Counted from the stretch's first letter, positions 53,415 through 61,810 are shown. The stretch is 64,000 nt of DNA from Burkholderiales bacterium (GCA_028864885.1 JAGWLR010000003.1:1-64000), one strand, 5' to 3'. Made by a program: numbers and translations. The notes: generated from the sequence alone by a model not told the origin.

Positions 53415-53957
53415 ATGCGTCTGACCACCAAAGGACGGTTCGCCGTCACTGCCATGATCGATCTCGCCTTGCGCGAGCACACCGGCCCTGTGGCCTTGGC
53501 TGCCATCAGCCAGCGTCAACAGATTTCGTTGTCCTACTTGGAGCAACTGTTCGGCAAGCTGCGCCGCCACGAGTTGGTGGAGAGCACGCGGGGTCCGGGT
53601 GGGGGCTATTCCCTGGGGCGCAAGTCTGAGGACATCACGGTGGCTGACATCATCGTGGCCGTCGATGAGCCGATTGATGCCACTGGTTGCGGCGGCAAGG
53701 AAAACTGCATGGGTGAAGACGGTGCTCGGTGCATGACCCACGACCTGTGGACCAGCCTGAACACCAAGATGATCGAATACCTCGATTCGATCAGCCTTCG
53801 CAAGCTGGTGGAAGATCAGCTGGCCAAGGGCGTCTCGATTGAAGCGCAGCCCATCAAGCGCGCCATTTCGACCGCTCCGGTGGTCAAGCCCATCAAGGTC
53901 ACCGCTCCCAACTCCGTCTTTGCGCTGGGCTCGACCCTGGCCAAAACCGGTCCTTGA
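53415..53957 (+). CDS. iscR: Fe-S cluster regulator IscR
   Basis: This 180-residue Rrf2 protein represses its own operon when loaded with a 2Fe-2S cluster. The N-terminal MRLTTKGRFAVTAMIDLAL is the IscR opening, LSYLEQLFGKLRRHELVESTRGPGGGY the winged helix, and CGGKENCMGEDGARCMTHDLW contains the three Cys and the His ligand. The cysteine spacing is Cx5Cx7C rather than the Cx5Cx5C of E. coli. A 35-residue tail ends the protein. Ribosome-binding site AAGGAG lies 8 bp upstream. Confidence 0.97.
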   Translation: MRLTTKGRFAVTAMIDLALREHTGPVALAAISQRQQISLSYLEQLFGKLRRHELVESTRGPGGGYSLGRKSEDITVADIIVAVDEPIDATGCGGKENCMGEDGARCMTHDLWTSLNTKMIEYLDSISLRKLVEDQLAKGVSIEAQPIKRAISTAPVVKPIKVTAPNSVFALGSTLAKTGP

Positions 53958-53964
53958 TCACAGT

Positions 53965-53982
53965 GGGGGAATCCATTCCCCC
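53965..53982 (+). promoter_or_regulatory. Perfect hairpin between iscR and iscS
   Basis: GGGGGAA-TCCA-TTCCCCC forms a seven-pair stem with a four-base loop, 7 bp after the iscR stop and 75 bp before iscS. There is no immediate T-run, so it is less a terminator than an RNA-stabilising or processing structure. In enterobacteria the iscR/iscSUA junction is a point of differential mRNA stability. Confidence 0.6.
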
Positions 53983-54056
53983 GCGATAATCTCGTTTTTG
54001 TTTGACCGGCGCTCCGCTCTTTTCATAGGGTGGTAGCGCTAGCTTGAGTCCCCAAC

Positions 54057-55277
54057 ATGGACATGACCCCACACTTCCCGATTTACATGGATTACGGCGC
54101 CACCACGCCGTGCGACCCTCGCGTGGTCGATGCCATGATCCCCTGGCTGCGTGAGCACTTCGGCAACCCGGCGTCGCGCACCCACGCCTATGGCTGGGAA
54201 GCCGAAGAGGCCGTGGAGAAGGCGCGGACCCAGGTGGCCGAACTGATCGGTGCCGATCCCCGTGAGATCGTCTGGACCTCCGGTGCGACCGAATCCAACA
54301 ACTTGGCACTCAAAGGGGCTGCGCACTTCTACCAAAGCCGCGGCAAGCACATCATCACCGTCAAGACTGAGCACAAGGCGGTGCTGGACACCGTGCGCGA
54401 GCTGGAGCGCCAGGGTTTCGAGGCGACCTACCTGGATGTGCAGGAAAACGGTCTGGTCGATCTGGATGCCCTCAAGGCGGCCATCCGCCCCGACACCATC
54501 CTGATCTCGGTCATGTATGTGAACAACGAGATTGGCGTCATCCAAGACATCCCCACCATTGGCGCTTTGTGCCGCGAAAAGGGCATCATCTTCCACGTGG
54601 ACGCGGCGCAGGCCACCGGCAAGGTCGACATCGATCTGGCCAAGTTGCCCGTTGACCTGATGAGCCTGGCCTCGCACAAGACTTATGGCCCCAAGGGCAT
54701 CGGCGCCTTGTACGTGCGCCGCAAGCCTCGCGTGCGCCTTGAGGCGCAAATGCACGGTGGCGGCCATGAGCGCGGCATGCGCTCGGGCACCTTGCCCACC
54801 CACCAGATCGTCGGTATGGGCGAAGCCTTCCGCATTGCCAAAGAAGAAATGCATGCCGAGAACGAACGCATTCGTGCTTTGCAGCAGCGTTTGCTCAAGG
54901 GCTTGCAAGACATTGAACAGATCTTCGTCAACGGGGATCTAACACAGCGCGTGCCTCACAACCTCAACGTGTCTTTCAATTACGTTGAGGGCGAATCGCT
55001 CATCATGGGCATCAAGGGCATCGCGGTGTCTTCTGGCTCGGCTTGTACCTCGGCCAGCCTGGAGCCCAGCTACGTGTTGCGCGCCCTGGGTCGTAGCGAT
55101 GAACTGGCGCACAGTTCGTTGCGCATGACGATCGGCCGCTTCACGACCGAAGAAGAAATCGATTACGCCGTCACCACACTGAAGGATCGCGTTGCCAAAC
55201 TGCGCGAACTTTCCCCTCTGTGGGACATGTACCAAGACGGTATCGATTTGTCGACCATTCAATGGTCGGCACACTGA
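54057..55277 (+). CDS. iscS: Cysteine desulfurase IscS
   Basis: This 406-residue PLP enzyme provides sulfur for Fe-S clusters. It opens [11 protein letters not shown]. The PLP lysine is in [18 protein letters not shown] and the active-site loop cysteine in [17 protein letters not shown], as in IscS. The start could also be ATG 54063, two codons later. It forms the core complex with IscU encoded 28 bp downstream. Confidence 0.97.
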   Translation: MDMTPHFPIYMDYGATTPCDPRVVDAMIPWLREHFGNPASRTHAYGWEAEEAVEKARTQVAELIGADPREIVWTSGATESNNLALKGAAHFYQSRGKHIITVKTEHKAVLDTVRELERQGFEATYLDVQENGLVDLDALKAAIRPDTILISVMYVNNEIGVIQDIPTIGALCREKGIIFHVDAAQATGKVDIDLAKLPVDLMSLASHKTYGPKGIGALYVRRKPRVRLEAQMHGGGHERGMRSGTLPTHQIVGMGEAFRIAKEEMHAENERIRALQQRLLKGLQDIEQIFVNGDLTQRVPHNLNVSFNYVEGESLIMGIKGIAVSSGSACTSASLEPSYVLRALGRSDELAHSSLRMTIGRFTTEEEIDYAVTTLKDRVAKLRELSPLWDMYQDGIDLSTIQWSAH

Positions 55278-55305
55278 TACCTCACTTGCTCTTTGGAGAA
55301 TCATC

Positions 55306-55692
55306 ATGGCATACAGCGACAAGGTCATTGACCACTACGAAAACCCCCGCAACGTCGGCTCCTTTGAAAAGGGCGACGAGTCTGTTGGCACCGGCATGGT
55401 GGGCGCGCCTGCTTGCGGCGACGTGATGAAGCTGCAGATCAAGGTCAACCCCAGCACCGGTGTGATCGAAGACGCACGTTTCAAGACTTATGGTTGCGGC
55501 TCCGCCATCGCATCCAGCTCTTTGGTGACCGAGTGGGTTCGCGGCAAGACGCTCGACGAGGCGCTGGACATCAAAAACACCCAGATCGCGGAAGAGCTGG
55601 CTTTGCCCCCGGTCAAGATCCACTGCTCGATCCTGGCGGAAGATGCGATCAAAGCAGCTGTGAACGACTACAAGGCCAAACATGCAAACTGA
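55306..55692 (+). CDS. iscU: Fe-S cluster scaffold IscU
   Basis: This 128-residue scaffold starts at ATG 55306 ([18 protein letters not shown]). The cluster-ligand cysteines are in [15 protein letters not shown] and the [10 protein letters not shown] segment, whose LPPVK is the HscA recognition site. It accepts sulfur from IscS and passes clusters on through HscAB. Its last 11 bases overlap the next ORF. Confidence 0.98.
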   Translation: MAYSDKVIDHYENPRNVGSFEKGDESVGTGMVGAPACGDVMKLQIKVNPSTGVIEDARFKTYGCGSAIASSSLVTEWVRGKTLDEALDIKNTQIAEELALPPVKIHCSILAEDAIKAAVNDYKAKHAN

Positions 55693-56092
55693 TCAAGCCA
55701 CCTCGGGCTCTTGCACCAGTGGGCCGGGCAACGGCCCTCTGGCCGAGATCGCGCAGATTCACGCCGACATGAAGGTTGGTCTGACTGAAGCCGCGGCCCG
55801 CCACATCACGCGCTACCTTGGCCGTCGTGGTAAGGGAGTCGGTGTGCGCCTGGGCGTTAAGACGACGGGTTGCTCGGGCCTGGCTTACAAGATCGAGTTT
55901 GCGGACGAAATCAACCCCGAAGACATTGTGTTCGAGCAGTTGGGCGTGAAGATCCTGGTCGATCCCAAGAGCCTGCCTTACATCGATGGCACCGAGTTGG
56001 ATTTTGTGCGCGAAGGCCTCAACGAGGGCTTCAAGTTCAACAACCCCAACGAACGAGATCGGTGCGGTTGTGGGGAATCCTTCCGGATCTGA
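55682..56092 (+). CDS. iscA: A-type Fe-S carrier IscA with N-terminal extension
   Basis: This is 136 residues from ATG 55682, which overlaps the iscU stop by 11 bases and has AAGG upstream. The standard protein begins at residue 30 ([29 protein letters not shown]). Ligand cysteines are in [10 protein letters not shown] and the C-terminal CGCGESFRI. The extra 29 residues (containing [10 protein letters not shown]) are unusual; ATG 55769 is the alternative start. It transports Fe-S clusters to acceptor proteins. Confidence 0.92.
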   Translation: MQTDQATSGSCTSGPGNGPLAEIAQIHADMKVGLTEAAARHITRYLGRRGKGVGVRLGVKTTGCSGLAYKIEFADEINPEDIVFEQLGVKILVDPKSLPYIDGTELDFVREGLNEGFKFNNPNERDRCGCGESFRI

Positions 56093-56120
56093 GGCTCCAC
56101 ACGTCTTGTGTTGGATGAGG

Positions 56121-56142
56121 CCCCACCCTGTGGTGGGGTTTT
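56121..56142 (+). terminator. Terminator-like hairpin between iscA and hscB
   Basis: CCCCACC-CTGT-GGTGGGG-TTTT is a seven-pair stem with a T-tract (followed by GACTTTT) 28 bp after the iscA stop, within the 65 bp to hscB. It looks like a partial terminator that could reduce hscBA-fdx expression relative to iscSUA. Confidence 0.65.
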
Positions 56143-56157
56143 GACTTTTCAAATGCC

Positions 56158-56682
56158 ATGAACATCGATGCCGATGATTTCACCCTGCTGGGTTTGAGGC
56201 GGGCGTTCAGCCTGGATCGCAGCGAGCTGGATGCAGCCTGGAAGGCGCTGCAGGCGCAGGTGCATCCAGACCGTTTTGCCGCAGAGGGTGGGGCCGCTCA
56301 GCGTCTTGCCATGCAGTGGGCGGTTCGGGTCAATGAAGCGCACCAGCGTCTCAAGGATCCACTCAAGCGAGCAGCCTACATGTGTGAACTGGGAGGCGCT
56401 CCGGTTCAGGCACACAGCAACACCGCCATGCCGGGTGATTTCCTCATGCAGCAGATGCAATGGCGTGAGGCCCTGGAAGAAGCTGAGGCCGTTGCCGAAG
56501 TCGAAGCGTTGGCCGACGAAGTGTCGTCTCAGCGCAAAACGCGACTGGCCCGTGTCACCCAGTTGCTCGACGGGGAATCCAATCCCGCCGCTGCTGCCCA
56601 AGAGGTCCGCGCCCTCATGTTCATCGATCGCTTGCTCGAAGAGATCGATGCCCGTCTCGAACAATATGAAGACGCTCGCTGA
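56158..56682 (+). CDS. hscB: Co-chaperone HscB
   Basis: This 174-residue J-protein contains a J-domain with the HPD motif in QVHPDRFA (about residue 40) and the C-terminal IscU-binding coiled domain (LMQQMQWREALEEAEAV, then RLLEEIDARLEQY). It delivers IscU to HscA. It is 17 bp from hscA. Confidence 0.95.
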   Translation: MNIDADDFTLLGLRRAFSLDRSELDAAWKALQAQVHPDRFAAEGGAAQRLAMQWAVRVNEAHQRLKDPLKRAAYMCELGGAPVQAHSNTAMPGDFLMQQMQWREALEEAEAVAEVEALADEVSSQRKTRLARVTQLLDGESNPAAAAQEVRALMFIDRLLEEIDARLEQYEDAR

Positions 56683-56699
56683 AGCGACCGAGCTGATCC

Positions 56700-58568
56700 A
56701 TGGCCCTGCTACAAATTTCTGAACCCGGACAATCTCCTGACCCGCACCAGCGACGCATCGCGGTCGGCATCGATCTGGGCACCACCCACTCACTCGTGGC
56801 GTCTGTACGCCATGGCGCGGCGGAGTGCTTGCCTGACGCGCAGGGCCGTGTGATCCTGCCTTCTGCCGTGCGTTACCTGCTGGATGATCGTGGTCAGGTG
56901 CGCCGCCAGATTGGCTATGACGCGATTGCGCAGCAGGCCGAGGATCCTCTCAATACGATCGTGTCGGTGAAGCGCTTCATGGGCCGCAAGTTGGCAGACC
57001 TGCCCGATGCGGGCCGTTTGCCCTACCAGTTCGAAGACCAGCCTGGCATGGTGGGTGTGCACACCGTGGCCGGAGTGAAATCACCGGTCGAGGTGTCCGC
57101 CGAGATCCTCGCTAACCTGAGGCAGCGCGCCGAAGACACCTTCAATGACGATCTGTTCGGTGCCGTGATCACGGTGCCGGCTTACTTTGATGACGCGCAA
57201 CGCCAAGCCACCAAAGATGCCGCGCAGATGGCCGGCCTCAACGTACTGCGTCTGCTCAACGAGCCGACGGCAGCCGCCATCGCGTACGGCCTGGACAATG
57301 GGGCCGAGGGGCTCTATGCCATCTACGACCTGGGCGGCGGTACTTTCGATATCTCTTTGCTGCAGTTGAGTCGGGGCGTCTTCGAGGTGGTGGCCACCGG
57401 CGGGGATTCGGCCTTGGGCGGAGACGACATCGATCACATCCTGGCCGATGCCGCTTTGGCCGAAGCCAAGATGGAGGCGGTGACCCCTCAAGACAAGCGA
57501 ACGGTGCTGGTGGCCGCTCGTCGAACCAAAGAAAAGCTTTCCACGGATGGCAATGCACACCTCTCGTGTGCCTTGTCCGGCGGGATGCTGTCGGTCACGA
57601 TCACCCGTGAGCATCTGGCTGAGTTGGCCAAGCCTTTGATCGACAAGACGCTGGCTTCAGTCAAGCGCGTGTTGCGCGACGCCAAAGTGAAAGCCGATGA
57701 GGTCAAAGGGGTTGTCATGGTCGGCGGTTCGACCCGCATGCCAGCGGTGCGCGATGCGGTGGGCGCTTTCTTCGGCCAGACGCCGTTGACCGATCTCAAC
57801 CCCGACGAGGTTGTGGCCTTGGGGGCCGCCATCCAGGCCAATTTGCTGGCCGGCAACAACACGCAGGGCGAGCATTTGCTGCTTGATGTCTTGCCGCTGT
57901 CGTTGGGGCTGGAGACCATGGGTGGGCTGGTCGAACGGATCATTCCGCGCAACACACCCATCCCTTGTGCCCGCGCCCAAGACTTCACCACCTTCAAGGA
58001 CGGGCAGACCGCCTTGGCCGTGCATGTGGTTCAAGGTGAGCGCGAACAGGTCGAGTATTGCCGCTCCCTGGCTCGGTTCGAGTTGCGTGGCATCCCCCCG
58101 ATGGCCGCTGGCGCAGCGCGTATTCGCGTGAGCTTCCAGGTCGATGCCGACGGTTTGCTGAGCGTGTCAGCCAAGGAGTTGCAATCGGGCGTCGAGGCCT
58201 CCGTGGTGGTCAAGCCCAGTTACGGTTTGAGCGACGAGCAAGTGGCCAACATGCTGCGTGAGGGTTTCACCACGGCTGCAGAAGACATGAAAGACCGTGC
58301 CTTGCGCGAAGCACGGGTCGAAGCCGAACGCATGCTTGAGGCGACTCGAACGGCACTGGCCGCCGACGGTGATTTGTTGAGCGCCGAGCAACGCGCTGAA
58401 ATCGATCGCCTGATGGCGCAAATTGGCCAGCGCTGTGACCGTGGCGATCTGGAGGCACTTGAAGCTGCCACCAAAGCACTGGCCCATGGTACCGAGGCCT
58501 TTGCAGCCGAGCGCATGAACCGCAGCATTCGCCAGGCTCTGGCCGGGCGCAAGCTGGATCAAGTCTGA
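56700..58568 (+). CDS. hscA: Hsp70-type chaperone HscA
   Basis: This 622-residue Hsp70 is specialised for IscU. The ATPase domain has [35 protein letters not shown] and [14 protein letters not shown]; the peptide-binding domain follows with [29 protein letters not shown]. It drives cluster transfer from IscU with HscB. ATG 56700 overlaps no other gene and lies 17 bp after hscB. Confidence 0.97.
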   Translation: MALLQISEPGQSPDPHQRRIAVGIDLGTTHSLVASVRHGAAECLPDAQGRVILPSAVRYLLDDRGQVRRQIGYDAIAQQAEDPLNTIVSVKRFMGRKLADLPDAGRLPYQFEDQPGMVGVHTVAGVKSPVEVSAEILANLRQRAEDTFNDDLFGAVITVPAYFDDAQRQATKDAAQMAGLNVLRLLNEPTAAAIAYGLDNGAEGLYAIYDLGGGTFDISLLQLSRGVFEVVATGGDSALGGDDIDHILADAALAEAKMEAVTPQDKRTVLVAARRTKEKLSTDGNAHLSCALSGGMLSVTITREHLAELAKPLIDKTLASVKRVLRDAKVKADEVKGVVMVGGSTRMPAVRDAVGAFFGQTPLTDLNPDEVVALGAAIQANLLAGNNTQGEHLLLDVLPLSLGLETMGGLVERIIPRNTPIPCARAQDFTTFKDGQTALAVHVVQGEREQVEYCRSLARFELRGIPPMAAGAARIRVSFQVDADGLLSVSAKELQSGVEASVVVKPSYGLSDEQVANMLREGFTTAAEDMKDRALREARVEAERMLEATRTALAADGDLLSAEQRAEIDRLMAQIGQRCDRGDLEALEAATKALAHGTEAFAAERMNRSIRQALAGRKLDQV

Positions 58569-58588
58569 GTTTTGTAGAGTTCCATCCC

Positions 58589-58927
58589 ATGACCACCATC
58601 AAGATCCTGCCTCACGCGGCGCTGTGCCCTCAGGGCAAGACCATTCAGACGTCGCCGGGCACCAGCATTTGCGAAGCCTTGCTGGAAAACGGTGTTGAGA
58701 TTGAGCACGCCTGCGACATGAGTGCGGCTTGCACAACCTGTCACGTCATCGTGCGTGAGGGTTTCAAAAGTCTCAACGAGATGGACGAGACCGAAGAGGA
58801 TTTGCTGGATCGCGCCTGGGGGCTGGAAGCCAATTCGCGTTTGAGCTGTCAAGCCATCGTGGCGGGGCAGGATCTGACGATCGAAATCCCCAAGTACACG
58901 ATCAACCACGCGCGCGAGAATCATTGA
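58589..58927 (+). CDS. fdx: ISC-type 2Fe-2S ferredoxin
   Basis: This 112-residue ferredoxin donates electrons to cluster assembly. Ligands are in CDMSAACTTCHVIV (Cx5Cx2C) and the later LSCQAIV cysteine. Typical acidic patch MDETEEDLLD is present. It is the last recognised isc gene, 20 bp after hscA; dnaQ follows in 19 bp. Confidence 0.97.
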   Translation: MTTIKILPHAALCPQGKTIQTSPGTSICEALLENGVEIEHACDMSAACTTCHVIVREGFKSLNEMDETEEDLLDRAWGLEANSRLSCQAIVAGQDLTIEIPKYTINHARENH

Positions 58928-58946
58928 CTCCTGAGCTCGCAGCGCC

Positions 58947-59672
58947 ATGACACGACAAATCTTTCTCGATACCGAAACCACCGGCCTGAGCCCAGAGTCG
59001 GGTGACCGCATCATCGAAATCGGTTGTGTGGAAATGATCAACCGGCGTTTGACCGGTCGGCATTTGCACTTCTACATCAACCCGGAACGCCCCAACAGTG
59101 AAGACGCGGTCAAGGTGCACGGCCTGACCGATGAGTTCCTGGCCGACAAGCCAGTGTTTGCGGCCCTGGCCGATGAGATCCTGGATTACTGCCGCGATGC
59201 CGAGATCATCATTCACAACGCTGCGTTCGACATTGGCTTTCTGAATGCCGAACTCAAGCGCTTGAACCGCGGCTTGTTCACTGATCATGTCGCCAATGTG
59301 ATCGACAGCCTGATCATGGCCCGAGAGATGTTCCCGGGCAAATCGAACTCGCTGGATGCCTTGTGCCGCCGCCTGGAGGTCGACAACACCCATCGCACCT
59401 TGCACGGCGCGTTGATGGATGCGGAGTTGTTGGCCGAGGTCTACATCAACATGACTCGCGGTCAAGACGCGCTGTTGATCGACTCGGCCAATGGCGGCGA
59501 GGGCGGTGAGGGGGCAGGCATGGCGCTTGAGATGGTGGACTTCAGCCAGTTCAGCCTGCCTGTGCTGGGCCCAACGCCAGAGGAGGAAGAGGCCTTCCTC
59601 AAGCAACTGGAGGGCATCGACAAAGCCAGCGGCGACAAAACTTTGTGGAAAACCCAAAATCTTGTGTTATAG
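58947..59672 (+). CDS. dnaQ: DNA polymerase III epsilon subunit (proofreading exonuclease)
   Basis: This 241-residue 3'-5' exonuclease has Exo I FLDTETTGLSP, Exo II HNAAFDIGFLN and Exo III epsilon HRTLHGALMDAELLAEV. The C-terminal region (ALEMVDFSQFSLPVL, then PTPEEEEAFLKQLEGIDKA) resembles the alpha-binding tail. It proofreads replication. It follows fdx closely and ends 60 bp before the tRNA gene. Confidence 0.97.
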   Translation: MTRQIFLDTETTGLSPESGDRIIEIGCVEMINRRLTGRHLHFYINPERPNSEDAVKVHGLTDEFLADKPVFAALADEILDYCRDAEIIIHNAAFDIGFLNAELKRLNRGLFTDHVANVIDSLIMAREMFPGKSNSLDALCRRLEVDNTHRTLHGALMDAELLAEVYINMTRGQDALLIDSANGGEGGEGAGMALEMVDFSQFSLPVLGPTPEEEEAFLKQLEGIDKASGDKTLWKTQNLVL

Positions 59673-59732
59673 TTTTGGTCTTCGCTGATTGAGGCGGCCC
59701 ATATGGCTCAATCAGTAACCCGAACCAGTTTC

Positions 59733-59807
59733 GGGCGGTTAGCTCAGTGGTAGAGCACTGCCTTCACACGGCAGGGGTCGCAGGTTCGAACCCTGCACCG
59801 CCCACCA
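59733..59807 (+). tRNA. tRNA-Val, anticodon CAC
   Basis: The cloverleaf is complete: acceptor GGGCGGT/ACCGCCC, D-arm GCTC...GAGC, anticodon stem CTGCC/GGCAG with loop TTCACAC, T-arm GCAGG-TTCGAAC-CCTGC and encoded CCA. The anticodon CAC reads GTG valine codons. A terminator follows 10 bp after, then an accessory element. An inverted repeat TGATTGAG...CTCAATCA lies just upstream (59686-59714). Confidence 0.97.
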
Positions 59808-59816
59808 AGAAAATCA

Positions 59817-59847
59817 AGCACTTAGCAGCCATGCTAGGTGCTTTTTT
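59817..59847 (+). terminator. Rho-independent terminator after tRNA-Val
   Basis: AGCACTTAGC and GCTAGGTGCT pair with one G-T pair around a six-base loop, followed by TTTTTT. It lies 9 bp after the CCA end, so it ends the tRNA transcript. Confidence 0.85.
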
Positions 59848-60163
59848 CTTGTCGGTAGGAAAAACGTAGGAAAAAGCGGGTTTCAAACTTTGCCTAAGGC
59901 GCCGAATTTGTCCGTAAATACCGGCAGATCAACAGCGTGTCGGTTTGTTGCTTCACGCGCATGTCCCCGTTGACGATTTCGGGGCTGATTCCCCGCATGG
60001 TTACCCTGAAACCTTAACGTAACCTCACCGTTGCAACCCGTGGTGTGACCTTAGGATTCAGTAGCTTGAGTTGAAGCGTGCAGCGAAGAAGCGATTACTA
60101 GGCAGCGCTCAAAACGGGACCCCATCTTGCATACTGTCATTTCACGTATGTGGAGGGCAAGCG
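59848..60163. other. Gene-poor segment at the element start
   Basis: No convincing gene is present. An 11-bp sequence GTAGGAAAAAC is repeated in tandem (59855-59875). A minus-strand ORF of 34 residues (59998 to 59894, MRGISPEIVNGDMRVK...) with AGGG upstream is possible but unsupported. The rest carries a small hairpin (GGGGCTGATTCCCC) and no known motif. Confidence 0.4.
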
Positions 60164-60436
60164 ATGGACGACGATGAGGACATTCTTCGCCAGAGGTCTG
60201 AAATTGCGGACGCGAGGCTTGGCGTTGCAGAGGAATTGGTTTGGTTTATCGCTTTCCTTATTGCGTATGTCGCCAATCAGCACCTTGATAGTGTCATTGC
60301 TTCCCTTGCGATTTTTGCGCTGACCTACTTCGCCGTGACTGCCCCCTATAGGTCGCAGGCTAAGACGGCAGAGGATACGTACTTTCGGGTTGCCAAACTT
60401 GGAAAATATGCCCAAAGAGGGTTGCGCGACGATTGA
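60164..60436 (+). CDS. Small hypothetical membrane protein
   Basis: This 90-residue protein starts at ATG 60164 (MDDDEDILRQRSEIADARLG) with GGAGG seven bases upstream; the ORF-track start is a TTG without ribosome-binding site. Residues 25-65 contain two adjacent hydrophobic stretches (LVWFIAFLIAYVA, then VIASLAIFALTYFAVTA), flanked by charged ends. I recognise no family. It is element cargo; composition is more AT-rich than the core genes. Confidence 0.65.
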   Translation: MDDDEDILRQRSEIADARLGVAEELVWFIAFLIAYVANQHLDSVIASLAIFALTYFAVTAPYRSQAKTAEDTYFRVAKLGKYAQRGLRDD

Positions 60437-60572
60437 AAGCTGCAGAGTTCATTACATGTCAGCAACTGCAATACCTTGCTATGACCTTGTTGTAGCTGAA
60501 TGTCCCGCCCGCGCGTAGGTACGACGCGCCCCTCTTGTGCGGTATCGTTGGTGCAAACAACAGGAGGTTTCA

Positions 60573-60893
60573 ATGCTCACTCGGTTTGCTGCCGTAGGCT
60601 CTTTTGTTTGTGCAGTTGCGCTTGTCGCAGGATGTGCCCATTCGGGCGTGGTCGCTATGGGGCCCGACACCTACATGGTCGCCAATTCAGAATGGGGCTT
60701 TTCCTCCGGCGGCTATCAGAAGGCCAAGGCGCTGCAAGAGGCATCTGGTTATTGCAAAAGCATAGGCAAGGAAATACTGGTGCTGTCGTCCAAGCAAAAC
60801 GACGTTGAGCTTGGAAAGACGCCCGCGGCAGAGATTCAGTTCCGCTGCCTGCCACCCGGTGATCCTGATCTGAAGCGACCTGCGCCGTTTTGA
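60573..60893 (+). CDS. Small lipoprotein of unknown function
   Basis: This 106-residue protein starts at ATG 60573, with a clear AGGAGG. The signal peptide ends in the lipobox LVAGC. The mature part has GPDTYMVANSEWGFSSGGYQKAKALQEASGYCKSIGKE and ends with EIQFRCLPPGDPDL, a pattern I know from a family of short Gram-negative lipoproteins without assigned function. The two Cys after the lipobox may form a disulfide in the periplasm. Confidence 0.8.
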   Translation: MLTRFAAVGSFVCAVALVAGCAHSGVVAMGPDTYMVANSEWGFSSGGYQKAKALQEASGYCKSIGKEILVLSSKQNDVELGKTPAAEIQFRCLPPGDPDLKRPAPF

Positions 60894-61165
60894 GGTCCAT
60901 TGATTGTTTTTTAGGGTCGGTGTGCCGACCTTCCCGCGCGCGTACTGAGCAGCGTTTGATTTCATTTGATTGTTTTTCAGGCAACCAACAGTCATACAGC
61001 GCATTTGATGATGCCCGTTTGAAAAAGGGGATTTATTCTGCGCGTGGGCTCACATGCGGTTTCCAGCCCTCAATGCGCCATAGATAGCTCCCCCCCCCTA
61101 CGTCAGGGTGTGGCCTTTTTAGGGTTGTGACAAAGTACGGCGATTCAATGATGAAGGAGCCGTCA
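60894..61165. repeat. Intergenic segment with direct repeat, CG-rich motifs and poly-C run
   Basis: The segment contains a near-identical direct repeat CATTGATTGTTTTTTAGG / CATTTGATTGTTTTTCAGG (60898-60914 and 60963-60981), a hairpin GGTCGG-TGTG-CCGACC (60916-60930), a CGCGCGCGTA motif (60935-60944) and nine cytosines in a row (61090-61098). No gene is recognised. Confidence 0.5.
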
Positions 61166-61423
61166 ATGGAGTGGATTTTTCCAGCCGCTATCGGTGTGAT
61201 TGTGTATTTCCTCTCTGAGGCTCTACCTGGGCCAGTTCCTGGTTTGCTCGGACTACTTGCCGCAACAGTGATCTACTTGGAGATGCGCCTTAGGCATTGG
61301 GTCGAGCTCTATTCGATCACTGACAGGCAACTTATCGACACCGACAAACGACTTTGCGAGGCTGAAGAATTGATTGGTGAGTTGACTCAAAAGGTTGAGT
61401 CCCTGACGAGTCAGATGTCCTGA
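61166..61423 (+). CDS. Small membrane protein with C-terminal coiled coil
   Basis: This is 85 residues from ATG 61166 (MEWIFPAAIGVIVYFLSEALPG), because AAGGAG lies six bases upstream; the track starts at a GTG 39 bases before. Two hydrophobic stretches (about 5-15 and 22-35) precede a heptad-like helix (LIDTDKRLCEAEELIGELTQKVESL). I recognise no family. It is presumably element cargo. The minus-strand ORF at 61253-61549 partly overlaps it. Confidence 0.6.
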   Translation: MEWIFPAAIGVIVYFLSEALPGPVPGLLGLLAATVIYLEMRLRHWVELYSITDRQLIDTDKRLCEAEELIGELTQKVESLTSQMS

Positions 61424-61549
61424 CGCTTTGGAATTGTTCACCGCCCCTTTGATGTGCCGGGCTTCATTCGCCTTTTTTGGCTTTTTTAAAGCCCAGATCA
61501 CCAGCGTCAACACGATGTTGTCAAAGATCAGCTCGCCGGGTTCGCTCAT
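61253..61549 (-). CDS. Possible small membrane protein, overlaps opposite gene
   Basis: This 98-residue ORF starts at ATG 61549. The first 40 residues look protein-like (GELIFDNIVLTLVIWALKKPKK, then NEARHIKGA), but the second half runs antisense to the preferred plus-strand gene. It has only a weak ribosome-binding site. It could be the next member of the minus-strand operon after the ribbon-helix-helix gene. Low support. Confidence 0.25.
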   Translation of the reverse strand: MSEPGELIFDNIVLTLVIWALKKPKKANEARHIKGAVNNSKASGHLTRQGLNLLSQLTNQFFSLAKSFVGVDKLPVSDRIELDPMPKAHLQVDHCCGK

Positions 61550-61554
61550 GTGTT

Positions 61555-61582
61555 GACGCCTACGCGCGCGCGTTAAGGCGTC
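61555..61582 (-). promoter_or_regulatory. Nested inverted repeat after the RHH gene
   Basis: GACGCC...GGCGTC flank TACGCGCGCGCGTTA, itself nearly self-complementary. It is downstream of the RHH stop by 10 bp. It lacks a U-run, so it may be an operator or a terminator of unusual kind. A related CG-repeat occurs at 60510 and 60935. Confidence 0.4.
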
Positions 61583-61591
61583 TGAAAATCA

Positions 61592-61810
61592 TCAGATCTT
61601 CTGTTTGTTGTCTGTTCTGAGAGACTGGGGCAGGGTGTCTCTGGCCAGTTTCTCGGTAATGGCCAGCCGCACAAACTCCGCCCGGTTGCCTCGGGCTGGA
61701 TGGTTCCTAGCCAGTTTCAGCAGTAAATCAACTTGCTGCACCACATCATCAGGGACCGATACGATCAGCCTTAGTACAGGATTGCCGTGGAATCTTCTGG
61801 CCATACTCAT
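61592..61810 (-). CDS. Ribbon-helix-helix (CopG-like) protein
   Basis: This 72-residue protein has the layout of a short N-terminal strand and two helices (LRLIVSVPDDVVQQVDLLLKLARNHPARGNRAEFVRLAITEKLAR). That is typical of RHH DNA-binding proteins that act as repressors or plasmid copy-control factors. ATG 61810 overlaps the stop of the 35-residue ORF as ATGA. It may regulate the replication operon it closes. Confidence 0.8.
   Translation of the reverse strand: MSMARRFHGNPVLRLIVSVPDDVVQQVDLLLKLARNHPARGNRAEFVRLAITEKLARDTLPQSLRTDNKQKI

Noticed and set aside
59643-59673. TTGTGG...TATAGT as tRNA-Val promoter
   Set aside because: The spacer is 19 bp and the -35 is poor; the tRNA may be co-transcribed with dnaQ.
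59894-59998. 34-residue minus-strand ORF after tRNA-Val
   Set aside because: It has a weak AGGG site, but there is no coupling or family resemblance. It is mentioned in the gap entry rather than called as a gene.
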